Shown here in pieces: positions 1-5,229 of a stretch of DNA of 6,622 nt; position 1 is the first letter of the stretch, and the number at the start of each line of letters is the position of its first letter. The DNA is from Treponema sp. (GTDB taxonomy: Bacteria > Spirochaetota > Spirochaetia > Treponematales > Breznakiellaceae). Position numbers and translations under genes: made by a program. The notes beneath the pieces were generated by a model, which worked only from the letters and a program-made list of their open reading frames with translations, ran no database searches and was not told where the DNA came from. The stretch is taken from NCBI GenBank assembly GCA_031259515.1, contig JAIRLK010000038.1, forward strand, positions 1-6,622, given 5' to 3'.

Positions 1-165
1 AAGCATCACCGCGTCCACGCCAAAACTGAAGCGGACCGCATCGCCCAGGCGCGGATCAAAGGCTACGAAGGAGACCCCTGCCCCGCCTGCGGGTCCTTCA
101 CCCTGGTACGGAACGGTACATGTATGAAATGCGACACCTGCGGCGGGACGACAGGGTGCAGCTAA
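1..165 (+). CDS. nrdJ: Vitamin B12-dependent (class II) ribonucleotide reductase, C-terminal end (partial)
   Basis: The window opens inside this gene and base 1 is in frame; 54 codons remain before TAA. The peptide ends in the cysteine-rich tail of adenosylcobalamin-dependent ribonucleotide reductases. After ARIKGYEGDPCPACG comes TLVRNGTCMKCDTCG and the terminal TTGCS. The two CxxC pairs form the zinc-ribbon-like tail, and the last cysteines are thought to re-reduce the active site after each turnover. The enzyme converts ribonucleotides to deoxyribonucleotides in the cytoplasm without needing oxygen, which suits an anaerobe or a microbe of changing oxygen supply. The catalytic barrel and cobalamin-binding parts lie before the window. 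The gene converges with thrC, so the two are not one operon. Identification rests on the tail alone, but this tail is distinctive. Confidence 0.9.
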   Translation, partial: KHHRVHAKTEADRIAQARIKGYEGDPCPACGSFTLVRNGTCMKCDTCGGTTGCS

Positions 166-181
166 AAGAGGCTGTTTCAAA

Positions 182-201
182 CCCTCAAGGTAGAGGGATT
201 T
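182..201 (+). terminator. Weak candidate terminator after nrdJ
   Basis: CCCTC (182-186) pairs with GAGGG (193-197) across a 6-nt loop and is followed by ATTT. It starts 16 nt after the nrdJ stop. The stem is only 5 bp and the T-run is short, so termination would be inefficient if it happens here at all. Confidence 0.25.
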
Positions 202-209
202 AGGTGAAT

Positions 210-272
210 AAACTCTGTTCAGAACAGAATAATCGGACCTCGGAACTCCGAAATCGGACTTCTGAACTCCAC
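210..272. repeat. Degenerate 21-bp tandem repeat between nrdJ and thrC
   Basis: Two adjacent 21-bp units, 231-251 and 252-272, agree at 17 of 21 positions. Both begin AATCGGAC and share GAACTCC near the end. The preceding 210-230 looks like a more decayed third unit, sharing the TTC and GAAC core. Unit 231-251 also contains the inverted repeat TCGGA-AC-TCCGA (240-251). Read on the minus strand the period equals seven codons without a stop, but no start codon or ribosome-binding site supports a gene. It may be a piece of a dispersed intergenic repeat family; that is inference. Confidence 0.55.
214..228. repeat. 15-bp palindrome TCTGTTC-A-GAACAGA
   Basis: Perfect 7-bp arms sit around a single central A, at the edge of the 21-bp repeat block. 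The centre is too short for an RNA hairpin with a full stem, so this looks more like a protein-binding site or repeat boundary than a terminator. It lies between two gene 3' ends, where an operator would be unexpected. Confidence 0.45.
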
Positions 273-306
273 AGAGCGGGTCCTCAATCACGCTCCGGCT
301 GAATAG

Positions 307-1665
307 TTACAAAACGTCTTTTAAGGCGGTAATATCCGCCGGTATGGTTAGGGCATGAGGTTCCCGCTCCATCACCTTCTTGAGGGATGCGGGAACCGGC
401 ACGGGGCCGGTGAGGGGTTCCACCGTTTCAGCGAATTTGGCCGGATGCGCGGTGGCCAGAACCGCCAGGGGGCCGCCGGTTTGGTTTTCGGGCTTTTCTT
501 CTTTATCTACTGCTTTCCAGCCCACCGCGCCATGGGGGTCCAGGTAGTAACCCCAGCGTTCGTGGACAGCCCTAATGACCGCCCTGGTCTCGTCGTCGGT
601 AACCGGGACGCCTTGTATCATGCGCCTGAGTTCCGGGTAAGACCAGTGAGCCGCCATGCGCTCGAAATTGCTGGGAGCGCCCACATCCATAGCGTTGGAG
701 ATAGTCGCCTGGGAAGGCCGGACCTGGTAATCCCCGGTGGCAAGGTAATCCGGCACGGTTTTGTTGATGTTGGTGGCGGCGATAAAACCCCGTATCGGGG
801 CGCCCATGCTCATGGCATAAAGCCCGGCGGTCAAATTGCCGAAGTTCCCGCTGGGAACGCAGACGGTAAGGGGACCGGCCTGCCACGAAAAGCCCCCAAG
901 GACGCCGGGTTTAACCGGGTTCCGGGGAGTCGCTTCCCCATCGGGATCGGCGCGGCCCGTCATGGCCCTGCCCGCGGCGGCGGCATAGTACACCGTCTGA
1001 GGGATGAGCCGGGAAATATTGATGGAGTTGGCGGATGAGAGGACGTGACGCTTTTGGAGGTCCGCGTCCGCGAAGGCGACCTTCACCAGGGCCTGGCAGT
1101 CGTCAAAGCTCCCCTCCACGGCTAAGGCGGAGATGTTCCCGCCCAATCCGGCGATCTGCCGCTCCTGAAGGGGGGATACCCGGCCTTTGGGGTAGAGTAC
1201 CGTCACGGAAATGCCCTCTATGCCGAAGAAGCCGTCGGCCACAGCCCCGCCGGTGTCCCCAGAAGTTGCCACCAGGATGTGCAGAGGCCGCTCCTCGTTA
1301 CGGCGGAGGTAGGAAAAGGCCCGGGCCATGAAGCGGGCGCCAAAGTCCTTGAAGGCCGCAGTGGGGCCGTGGAAAAGCTCCAGCACCAGCCGGCCGCCGG
1401 CTTCTACCAGAGGGGCGGTGAAGGGGTAGGCCGAATGGATCATATCCCCCAAAACCGCGCCGGGTATTTCGGGATCTACATAGGGCTTAATAGTCTCAAT
1501 GGCGATGTCATGAAAATTCATGGTTCCCAGGGACGAACGGACCGCCGGGGAGTACCGGGGAATCTCCTCGGGAACAAAGAGGCCGCCGTCAGGAGCAAGG
1601 CCGGTAAGAGCCGCCGCCGCGAAGTTGGCCGGGTTAGCCCGGCTCCTGGTACTATAATAACGCAT
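307..1665 (-). CDS. thrC: Threonine synthase
   Basis: Pyridoxal-phosphate enzyme of the cytoplasm that turns O-phospho-L-homoserine and water into L-threonine and phosphate, the last step of threonine biosynthesis. The 452-residue protein starts MRYYSTRS and has the usual N-terminal LAPDGGLFVPEEIP. The expected cofactor lysine is K106 in HGPTAAFKDFGARFMAR. Further family motifs are SGDTGGA (135-141), SANSINISR (211-219), PSGNFGNLTAG (271-281, phosphate/cofactor contact) and ATAHPAKF near the C-terminus. It belongs to the bacterial ThrC type. It is somewhat longer than the roughly 430 residues of the E. coli enzyme, largely through a Gly/Pro-rich insertion at about 236-263. The ATG is preceded by GAGG at 1674-1671 with a 5-nt gap. 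It stands alone on its strand, divergent from the DauR-like regulator; no attenuator or T-box is visible in its short leader. It looks more GC-rich than the genes on the right side of the window. Confidence 0.96.
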   Translation of the reverse strand: MRYYSTRSRANPANFAAAALTGLAPDGGLFVPEEIPRYSPAVRSSLGTMNFHDIAIETIKPYVDPEIPGAVLGDMIHSAYPFTAPLVEAGGRLVLELFHGPTAAFKDFGARFMARAFSYLRRNEERPLHILVATSGDTGGAVADGFFGIEGISVTVLYPKGRVSPLQERQIAGLGGNISALAVEGSFDDCQALVKVAFADADLQKRHVLSSANSINISRLIPQTVYYAAAAGRAMTGRADPDGEATPRNPVKPGVLGGFSWQAGPLTVCVPSGNFGNLTAGLYAMSMGAPIRGFIAATNINKTVPDYLATGDYQVRPSQATISNAMDVGAPSNFERMAAHWSYPELRRMIQGVPVTDDETRAVIRAVHERWGYYLDPHGAVGWKAVDKEEKPENQTGGPLAVLATAHPAKFAETVEPLTGPVPVPASLKKVMEREPHALTIPADITALKDVL

Positions 1666-1690
1666 AACTACCTCGACTCTGTGAATGTTG

Positions 1691-1719
1691 TTTATACCGT
1701 ATCCGACTTTAGCGATAAA
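1691..1719 (-). promoter_or_regulatory. Candidate thrC promoter
   Basis: On the minus strand TATAAA (1696-1691) is a good -10. The hexamer 17 nt upstream, TTTATC (1719-1714), matches the -35 consensus at only three positions. A start near 1684 would leave a leader of about 20 nt. An inverted repeat CCAGT (1722-1726) / ACTGG (1735-1739) sits just upstream and could be a regulator site. This is the best candidate between the divergent genes but remains weak. Confidence 0.3.
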
Positions 1720-1765
1720 CGCCAGTACCTTTAGACTGGGATTCTTGCGCAGCGGGATTTTTACC

Positions 1766-1793
1766 TTGACAAAAAAAAATCCACTGCTATACT
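1766..1793 (+). promoter_or_regulatory. Strong extended -10 promoter of the DauR-like regulator, with A9 tract
   Basis: TTGACA (1766-1771) is a perfect -35 and TATACT (1788-1793) a near-perfect -10, 16 nt apart, with TG at 1785-1786 making an extended -10. The last base of the -35 begins a run of nine A (1771-1779). Transcription would start near 1800, giving a leader of about 155 nt. Changes in the A-run length would change the spacer. Confidence 0.72.
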
Positions 1794-1811
1794 AAACTAA
1801 ATTCATGTTTT

Positions 1812-1821
1812 GGTAGCTACC
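1812..1821. promoter_or_regulatory. Perfect 10-bp palindrome in the regulator leader, possible operator
   Basis: GGTAGCTACC is a perfect palindrome about 12-21 nt downstream of the predicted start, where a bound repressor could block elongation or clearance. The imperfect palindrome CCGGC-TG-GCCGG follows at 1828-1839. Either could be an autoregulatory site; this is inference from position only. Confidence 0.35.
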
Positions 1822-1899
1822 GTAGAACCGGCTGGCCGGGTAAGATTAAGGCTATCTAAGCTCGTTAATTGGGATTTTGGCATACAGGGGCGTTAAAGG

Positions 1900-1923
1900 C
1901 CGCGTAAACAAAAAACCACGCGG
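1900..1923 (+). promoter_or_regulatory. Leader hairpin before the regulator start
   Basis: CCGCGT (1900-1905) pairs with ACGCGG (1918-1923) across a 12-nt A-rich loop. The stem ends 14 nt before the AGGAG Shine-Dalgarno (1938-1942). There is no T-run, so it is not a standard terminator; it could influence translation or mRNA stability. Confidence 0.4.
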
Positions 1924-1953
1924 TAATATAGAAACGCAGGAGTATAGTATACC

Positions 1954-2670
1954 ATGTCAAAATCAAAAAACCTATTATCGCCGGCGGATCGGTTGATCCT
2001 GGACTCCTATAAAACCACTATTGACGGGCTTGCGGCCTATTACGGGGAAGCCTTTGAGATTGTACTCCATGATTTGACGGACCTGGATCATTCAATCATC
2101 AAAATAGCCAACGGCTTTCATTCCGGGCGAAAAGAAGGGGCGCCTATCACGGATCTGGCCCTCTCCATGCTGGAGGAGATGCGGAAAAACGACGCCGCTA
2201 CGCCCCAGACAGATCAGGATAATCAGGAAGCCCGTTCTTATAATAATTATATGTCCGCCAGTAAATACGGCAAGCCGATTCGGTCAACCACCATGGTGAT
2301 CTTTGGCGAAAAGAAAAAAGCCATAGGGCTTCTCTGCATCAACTTGTACCTGGATTCTCCCATAAGTTCCCTGCTGCAAAATTTTTCCCTTGTTCCCCCC
2401 GGGCAATTCATAAAGGAGAATTTTACTTCTGAGTCGGATGAACTTATTGCCAAGGCCCTGGAAAAGGTAAAGTCTGATGTTACGGCGGACGAGACGATTC
2501 CCGCTTCCCAGCGCAACAAGGAGATTGTGGCCCTCCTCTACTATCAGGGGATTTTCAAGCTGAAAAACGCGGTACAGGCAATTTCCGTCGATTTAGGAAT
2601 TTCAAAAAATACCGTCTACATGCACATCCGGACATTGGAAGAGAAGACAGGGCAGAAGGCAGGATCATGA
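1954..2670 (+). CDS. YheO/DauR-family transcriptional regulator (PAS_6 + HTH_22)
   Basis: Cytoplasmic DNA-binding regulator of 238 residues. Residues about 16-130 match the YheO-like PAS domain, with EIVLHDLTDLDHSIIKIANG (35-54), SGRKEGAPITDLAL (57-70), the IRSTTMVIF strand (109-117) and the typical GLLCINLYLD (125-134). Residues about 178-228 form the C-terminal helix-turn-helix: IPASQRNKEIV, then GIFKLKNAVQAIS, then LGISKNTVYMHIRTL as the recognition region. In Pseudomonas the relative DauR represses D-arginine catabolism genes; the ligand here cannot be read from sequence. The length is near that of family members. The ATG is preceded by AGGAG at 1938-1942 with an 11-nt gap, rather long. 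The stop overlaps the start of a small downstream ORF as ATGA. It is divergent from thrC, but control of thrC is unproven. Confidence 0.9.
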   Translation: MSKSKNLLSPADRLILDSYKTTIDGLAAYYGEAFEIVLHDLTDLDHSIIKIANGFHSGRKEGAPITDLALSMLEEMRKNDAATPQTDQDNQEARSYNNYMSASKYGKPIRSTTMVIFGEKKKAIGLLCINLYLDSPISSLLQNFSLVPPGQFIKENFTSESDELIAKALEKVKSDVTADETIPASQRNKEIVALLYYQGIFKLKNAVQAISVDLGISKNTVYMHIRTLEEKTGQKAGS

Positions 2671-2840
2671 CCGGCCTGCTTTGGAGGAAGGCCGCAGAAC
2701 CGCAAAGTGAAAATTGGAAAAATAGACCGGAAGATATGAAACGCGATTTACGCGATACCGCCCCAATTTACGGCTTGCTTCAAACCGCTATTTACAAGTA
2801 TTTTATTGACTATTTGATCGTGGGAGACTTCCATCCTTGA
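2667..2840 (+). CDS. Candidate small cistron coupled to the DauR-like regulator, unknown function
   Basis: A 57-residue ORF starts within the stop of the regulator (ATGA at 2667-2670) and has AGAAGG at 2654-2659, 7 nt upstream of its ATG, so translational coupling is plausible. The product begins MTGLLWRKAAEPQ, has a charged centre rich in K, R, E and D (about 18-30), and ends in the hydrophobic, tyrosine-rich stretch YGLLQTAIYKYFIDYLIV followed by GDFHP. I do not recognise a family. It may be a genuine small protein, a remnant of a longer gene, or chance. A 6-bp stem (2672-2694) lies at its 5' end, and the -35 of a downstream promoter overlaps its stop codon. Confidence 0.35.
   Translation: MTGLLWRKAAEPQSENWKNRPEDMKRDLRDTAPIYGLLQTAIYKYFIDYLIVGDFHP
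2672..2694 (+). other. Inverted repeat just after the regulator stop
   Basis: CGGCCT (2672-2677) pairs with AGGCCG (2689-2694) over an 11-nt loop. It has no T-run, so it is not a convincing intrinsic terminator. It could protect the mRNA 3' end or limit read-through into the small ORF. Confidence 0.35.
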
Positions 2841-2865
2841 CACAATCTTCACTACAGGGTATGCT
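2837..2865 (+). promoter_or_regulatory. Orphan promoter pointing into the lacA 3' end
   Basis: TTGACA (2837-2842) is a perfect -35; TATGCT (2860-2865) follows after exactly 17 nt and matches four of six -10 positions, including the key TA and final T. The predicted start near 2872 lies inside the palindrome at 2864-2889. No substantial gene follows: AGAAGG (2885-2890) precedes three in-frame ATGs (2892, 2895, 2898) that open only a 24-27 codon ORF ending at 2972, over the lacA stop. The transcript would be antisense to lacA. Confidence 0.5.
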
Positions 2866-2889
2866 TCCTGTGAAATATTTCACAAGAAG
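2864..2889. promoter_or_regulatory. 26-bp palindromic operator with CRP-like core
   Basis: The perfect 16-bp core TGTGAAATATTTCACA (2869-2884) has the TGTGA-N6-TCACA form of CRP sites. CTTC and GAAG flank it symmetrically, with one mismatched pair (2868/2885). It covers the predicted start of the promoter at 2837-2865, a position typical for repression. A Crp/Fnr-family protein is the obvious guess, but other regulators use similar TGAAA/TTTCA symmetry. As RNA it could fold into a stem with loop AATATT, but no T-run follows on either strand. Confidence 0.55.
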
Positions 2890-2968
2890 GTATGATGATG
2901 GCGATTCCGCGTGCCCATAGCCGGAAACAACGACAATCACCACCGCGCCTATGTATGTCCGGCATATT

Positions 2969-3571
2969 CTAAAGATCGGAAAACTTTCGTTCCTTGTAAT
3001 AGTATATCTTATCTTCCGGCCCGACAGGGCGGAGCACTTTACAGGGATTTCCCACAGCGATAACATTGGCGGGAATGTCCTTAGTTACCACACTTCCCGC
3101 GCCGATTACCGCACCACGTCCAATGGTAACACCCGGATTAATAATCGCGCCGCCACCTACCCACACATCATCTTCGACGATCACTTTGAAGGCGTACATC
3201 TTGCCTTCCCGCCGCTTTTCCGGATCCAGCGGATGGCCTGTCGTGGAGATGGTTATATTCGGACCAAATAACACGTTGTTACCAATATCCACTTCCCAAT
3301 CGTCAATGATGGTGAGGCTGAAATTCGCGTAAAAATTTTCACCGATAGAAATATGGGAACCATAGGCAAAGTAGATTGGCGGTTCAATCCAAAAAAACTT
3401 GCCGGTTTTTCTGAACATCTGTTTTACCAGTTGCAGCCGTTTTTCCGTCTCTGATGGCAGCGTTCCATTAAATACGGTCATCAATTCCTTGCCCCGCAGT
3501 CGTTCCTCCGGCAACCCTTCGGTCATGTCCGTAAAAAGACGGCCCTGTGCAATGTTTTCACGTTCTGTCAT
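2969..3571 (-). CDS. lacA: LacA/Maa-type sugar O-acetyltransferase
   Basis: Cytoplasmic acetyl-CoA-dependent enzyme that acetylates hydroxyl groups of galactosides, maltose or related sugars. The 200-residue protein aligns by eye along its whole length with E. coli LacA (203 residues): TERENIAQGRLFTDM at the start, GLPEERLRGKELM, then EPPIYFAYGSHISIGENFYA. The left-handed parallel beta-helix follows, with hexapeptides such as INPGVTIG and AVIGAGSVVTKDIP. The catalytic histidine is H113 in TTGHP; D15, N83 and W137 match conserved positions. I chose the ATG at 3571 because GGAGG (3581-3577) stands 5 nt before it. The longer frame from TTG at 3583 would place that Shine-Dalgarno inside the coding part. 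Its ATG overlaps the stop of a 21-residue ORF. Last gene of the AraC-MATE cluster; probably detoxifies non-metabolisable sugars or modifies imported ones. LacA versus Maa specificity cannot be decided. Confidence 0.92.
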   Translation of the reverse strand: MTERENIAQGRLFTDMTEGLPEERLRGKELMTVFNGTLPSETEKRLQLVKQMFRKTGKFFWIEPPIYFAYGSHISIGENFYANFSLTIIDDWEVDIGNNVLFGPNITISTTGHPLDPEKRREGKMYAFKVIVEDDVWVGGGAIINPGVTIGRGAVIGAGSVVTKDIPANVIAVGNPCKVLRPVGPEDKIYYYKERKFSDL

Positions 3572-3633
3572 GATAACCTCCAATTTTCGCCGCGTAAGCG
3601 GCGGTTTTGATCGAACATGAAACGCAGTTTCAT
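3568..3633 (-). CDS. Candidate 21-residue cistron bridging the MATE gene and lacA
   Basis: The ATG (3633-3631) overlaps the MATE stop as ATGA, and its TGA (3570-3568) overlaps the lacA ATG, again as ATGA. The strong Shine-Dalgarno AAGGAG lies 5 nt upstream, within the last MATE codons. The peptide starts MKLRFMFDQN and ends RGENWRLS; it is strongly basic with five arginines and one lysine. It fills the gap between the two genes exactly, and two hairpins lie within it. It may serve to carry ribosomes from the MATE gene to lacA rather than to make a functional peptide. No family is recognised. Confidence 0.45.
   Translation of the reverse strand: MKLRFMFDQNRRLRGENWRLS
3588..3603 (-). repeat. 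GC hairpin before the lacA ribosome-binding site
   Basis: CGCCGC (3588-3593) pairs with GCGGCG (3598-3603) over a 4-nt loop, ending 6 nt before the lacA GGAGG in the direction of transcription. On the minus strand it is followed by AAAATT, not by T, so it is not a terminator for the MATE transcript. It may hinder lacA translation unless ribosomes cross the small ORF. Confidence 0.5.
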
Positions 3634-3634
3634 G
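3616..3634 (-). repeat. 8-bp perfect hairpin around the MATE stop and small-ORF start
   Basis: On the minus strand CATGAAAC-TGC-GTTTCATG is a perfect 8-bp stem with a 3-nt loop. The left arm contains the MATE stop and the start codon of the 21-residue ORF, so folding would hide that start until ribosomes finishing the MATE gene open it. Confidence 0.6.
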
Positions 3635-5012
3635 ATTTCTCCTTCCTCGTTATATTTTTAAGCCAGCCGTATTGGTGATAGTGCCGGTATATAAAGGGTA
3701 TTTTAACGAATTCATCCAGAAACAGGATGAAGTAGACCGCCATAGGGGGAAAGCGGAACACAAACGCGGCAAGCATCCCCAAGGGAACCGCGAAGCCCCA
3801 CATGGTGAAGGCATCACAGACAAGGCCGAAGCGGGAGTCACCGCCAGCGCAGAAAATCCCCACAATGATGGTGGAATTTATCGTTTTGCCAATGACATAA
3901 TAGGCGTTGATAAGCAGCATGGTTCCAAGCAGCGTTTTCGCGCTTTCATTCAGCCGCATCACGGAAATGACCAGGGGGCGGGTTACGAGGACAAGCAGTC
4001 CTCCCGCGATTCCGCATAGAAGCGCCGCCCGGCAGAGCCGCCCCGCGTCCTTTCGGGCCTTGTCAAAAAGTGATTGTCCCATCTCTTTACCCAGCAGAAT
4101 ACCGCCCCCTCCGGCAAGTCCTCCGGCGGTTGCGGTTACCAAGCTGCGGACAACCGAAGATGCGGCGTTGGCCGCCGCCATGTCCCCGCCGAGGCGTCCC
4201 ATGATGAGGGAATACATGGTGAAGCCAAGTCCCCATACCAGATAGTTACCCCCCACCGGCAGACTGTAATGAATAAAGTCTTTGAAAAGCACCGTGTCAT
4301 CAAATCTGAAGATGTTCTTTGGTTTAATCTGTATGCTTTTTGATATGAGTGAATCAATAACGCAGCACAGAACTTCTATCAGTCGGGAAAGGACGGTGGC
4401 TGCGGCAACACCATAAACGCCTGATTTGGGAAAGCCGAACAATCCGAAAATGGCGATGGCGTTAAAGAATACATTTAAAAGCAGCGATAAAGAATTAATC
4501 GCCACGGCGGTGCGGACACGCTCGACACTCCGCTTGACGCAGAGATAGACCTGCGAGAATCCGGTTAAGAGGAAAATAGGACTTGCCGTCTTAAGGTATA
4601 AAGCCCCCGTTTCTATCAAATCCGTTTCCGTGCTGAAAAGCCCCATGAAAAATGTGTTAAAGAAAAAGGCGAAGATGAAAAAAACAAGGTTGACAATCAG
4701 CGATACGCCCAGGGCGATGCCCAAAATCTTTTCGATGGCGGCCGTATCCCGCTTTCCCCAATATTGCGCTGCCAGCATGGTCGCGCCTGTAGCAATGGTA
4801 GATAGAAAAAGCTGGTGTACGAAAACCAGTTGGGATGCCAGGGACACTCCGGCTATGGCGGTTTGATTGACAAAGGAAAGCATGAACACATCCGCCGCGC
4901 CGACACCCGCACTTATCAGGTTCTGCATAGTGATGGGGATTACAAGTGTCGCAAGCTGCCACCCGAAATCTGGCGGGCGGCGTTCCGCAACCACCTTTGT
5001 CTTGTTATTCAT
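3630..5012 (-). CDS. MATE family multidrug/compound efflux transporter
   Basis: Inner-membrane exporter driven by Na+ or H+, expected to have twelve membrane helices in two six-helix lobes. From the ATG at 5012 it is 460 residues, the usual MATE length. The first helix region reads ATLVIPITMQNLISAGVGAA, followed by DVFMLSFVNQTAIAGVSLAS with the family's conserved Asp. AQYWGKRD (82-89) is the loop motif after helix 2. GGLAGGGGILLG and the C-terminal CAGGDSRFG followed by CDAFTMW are typical of this subgroup. The substrate is unknown. Start choice is unsure: the open frame reaches a GTG at 5063 and an ATG at 5054, both without a clear Shine-Dalgarno and close to or before the candidate promoter. 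The ATG at 5012 overlaps a four-codon minicistron with AGGA upstream. It lies downstream of the AraC gene and upstream of lacA on one strand. Confidence 0.92.
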   Translation of the reverse strand: MNNKTKVVAERRPPDFGWQLATLVIPITMQNLISAGVGAADVFMLSFVNQTAIAGVSLASQLVFVHQLFLSTIATGATMLAAQYWGKRDTAAIEKILGIALGVSLIVNLVFFIFAFFFNTFFMGLFSTETDLIETGALYLKTASPIFLLTGFSQVYLCVKRSVERVRTAVAINSLSLLLNVFFNAIAIFGLFGFPKSGVYGVAAATVLSRLIEVLCCVIDSLISKSIQIKPKNIFRFDDTVLFKDFIHYSLPVGGNYLVWGLGFTMYSLIMGRLGGDMAAANAASSVVRSLVTATAGGLAGGGGILLGKEMGQSLFDKARKDAGRLCRAALLCGIAGGLLVLVTRPLVISVMRLNESAKTLLGTMLLINAYYVIGKTINSTIIVGIFCAGGDSRFGLVCDAFTMWGFAVPLGMLAAFVFRFPPMAVYFILFLDEFVKIPFIYRHYHQYGWLKNITRKEKS

Positions 5013-5023
5013 ACGGCTATCAT
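5009..5023 (-). other. Four-codon minicistron overlapping the MATE start
   Basis: AGGA (5032-5029) stands 5 nt before an ATG at 5023 that opens only M-I-A-V followed by TGA (5011-5009). That stop overlaps the MATE ATG as ATGA. The spacing is better for this ATG than for the MATE ATG itself (16 nt), so ribosomes may load here and restart on the MATE gene. It is short enough to be chance. Confidence 0.3.
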
Positions 5024-5067
5024 GATATTCCTGTTTTTTAAGGTTGACTATCATTATTATCACTTTT

Positions 5068-5094
5068 TTTATAACTATCTTGTCGTTTTGGCAA
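5068..5094 (-). promoter_or_regulatory. Candidate MATE promoter
   Basis: On the minus strand TTGCCA (5094-5089) matches five of six -35 positions and TATAAA (5073-5068) five of six -10 positions, but the spacer is only 15 nt, below the optimum. Transcription would start near 5061, about 50 nt before the ATG at 5012. It would allow MATE and lacA to be expressed apart from the AraC gene, which ends 135 nt upstream of the -35. Confidence 0.35.
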
Positions 5095-5101
5095 ATTTGC
5101 C
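5090..5101. promoter_or_regulatory. 12-bp palindrome over the MATE -35, possible operator
   Basis: GGCAAATTTGCC is a perfect palindrome that overlaps the -35 of the candidate MATE promoter, where a bound repressor would exclude RNA polymerase. The rest of the roughly 217-nt gap between the AraC gene and the MATE ATG shows no gene or clear terminator. Confidence 0.4.
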
Positions 5102-5229
5102 CGGCGTGGAAATCGCGGCGCTATCACGAGGCAGGCCGAGGCTGATTCGGGGTATGGAGACTGGTCTGTTTACAAGTCAGGGAAAGCATGGCGGATCTCT
5201 GTATGATGAAGGAAATATCTCTTTTCATA

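Noticed and set aside
214..228. Possible LexA/SOS box in TCTGTTC-A-GAACAGA
   Set aside because: CTGT and ACAG are 5 nt apart rather than the 8 of the proteobacterial box, GTTC/GAAC are in the wrong order for the Gram-positive box, and no promoter is near.
355..1038. 227-codon open frame on the + strand opposite thrC
   Set aside because: It is antisense to a clear thrC gene in GC-rich sequence, where stops are rare; no family motif or ribosome-binding site is visible.
1805..1816. Three-codon leader ORF M-F-W in the regulator leader
   Set aside because: It has no Shine-Dalgarno and such a short frame arises often by chance.
2892..2972. 24-27 codon + strand ORF behind the orphan promoter
   Set aside because: It has a good start context but is too short, has no recognised family and ends over the lacA stop; kept only as part of the promoter finding.
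2803..3066. 87-codon minus-strand frame at the lacA 3' end
   Set aside because: Its N-terminal part is out-of-frame lacA sequence and the remainder covers the palindromic promoter region; no motif found.
3572..3583. TTG start for lacA at 3583
   Set aside because: The codons between would contain the GGAGG that serves the ATG at 3571, and E. coli LacA aligns from the later start.
3588..3610. Hairpin followed by GTTTTG read as a + strand terminator
   Set aside because: No + strand gene ends here and the T-run is only four bases; it is better viewed as leader structure of lacA.
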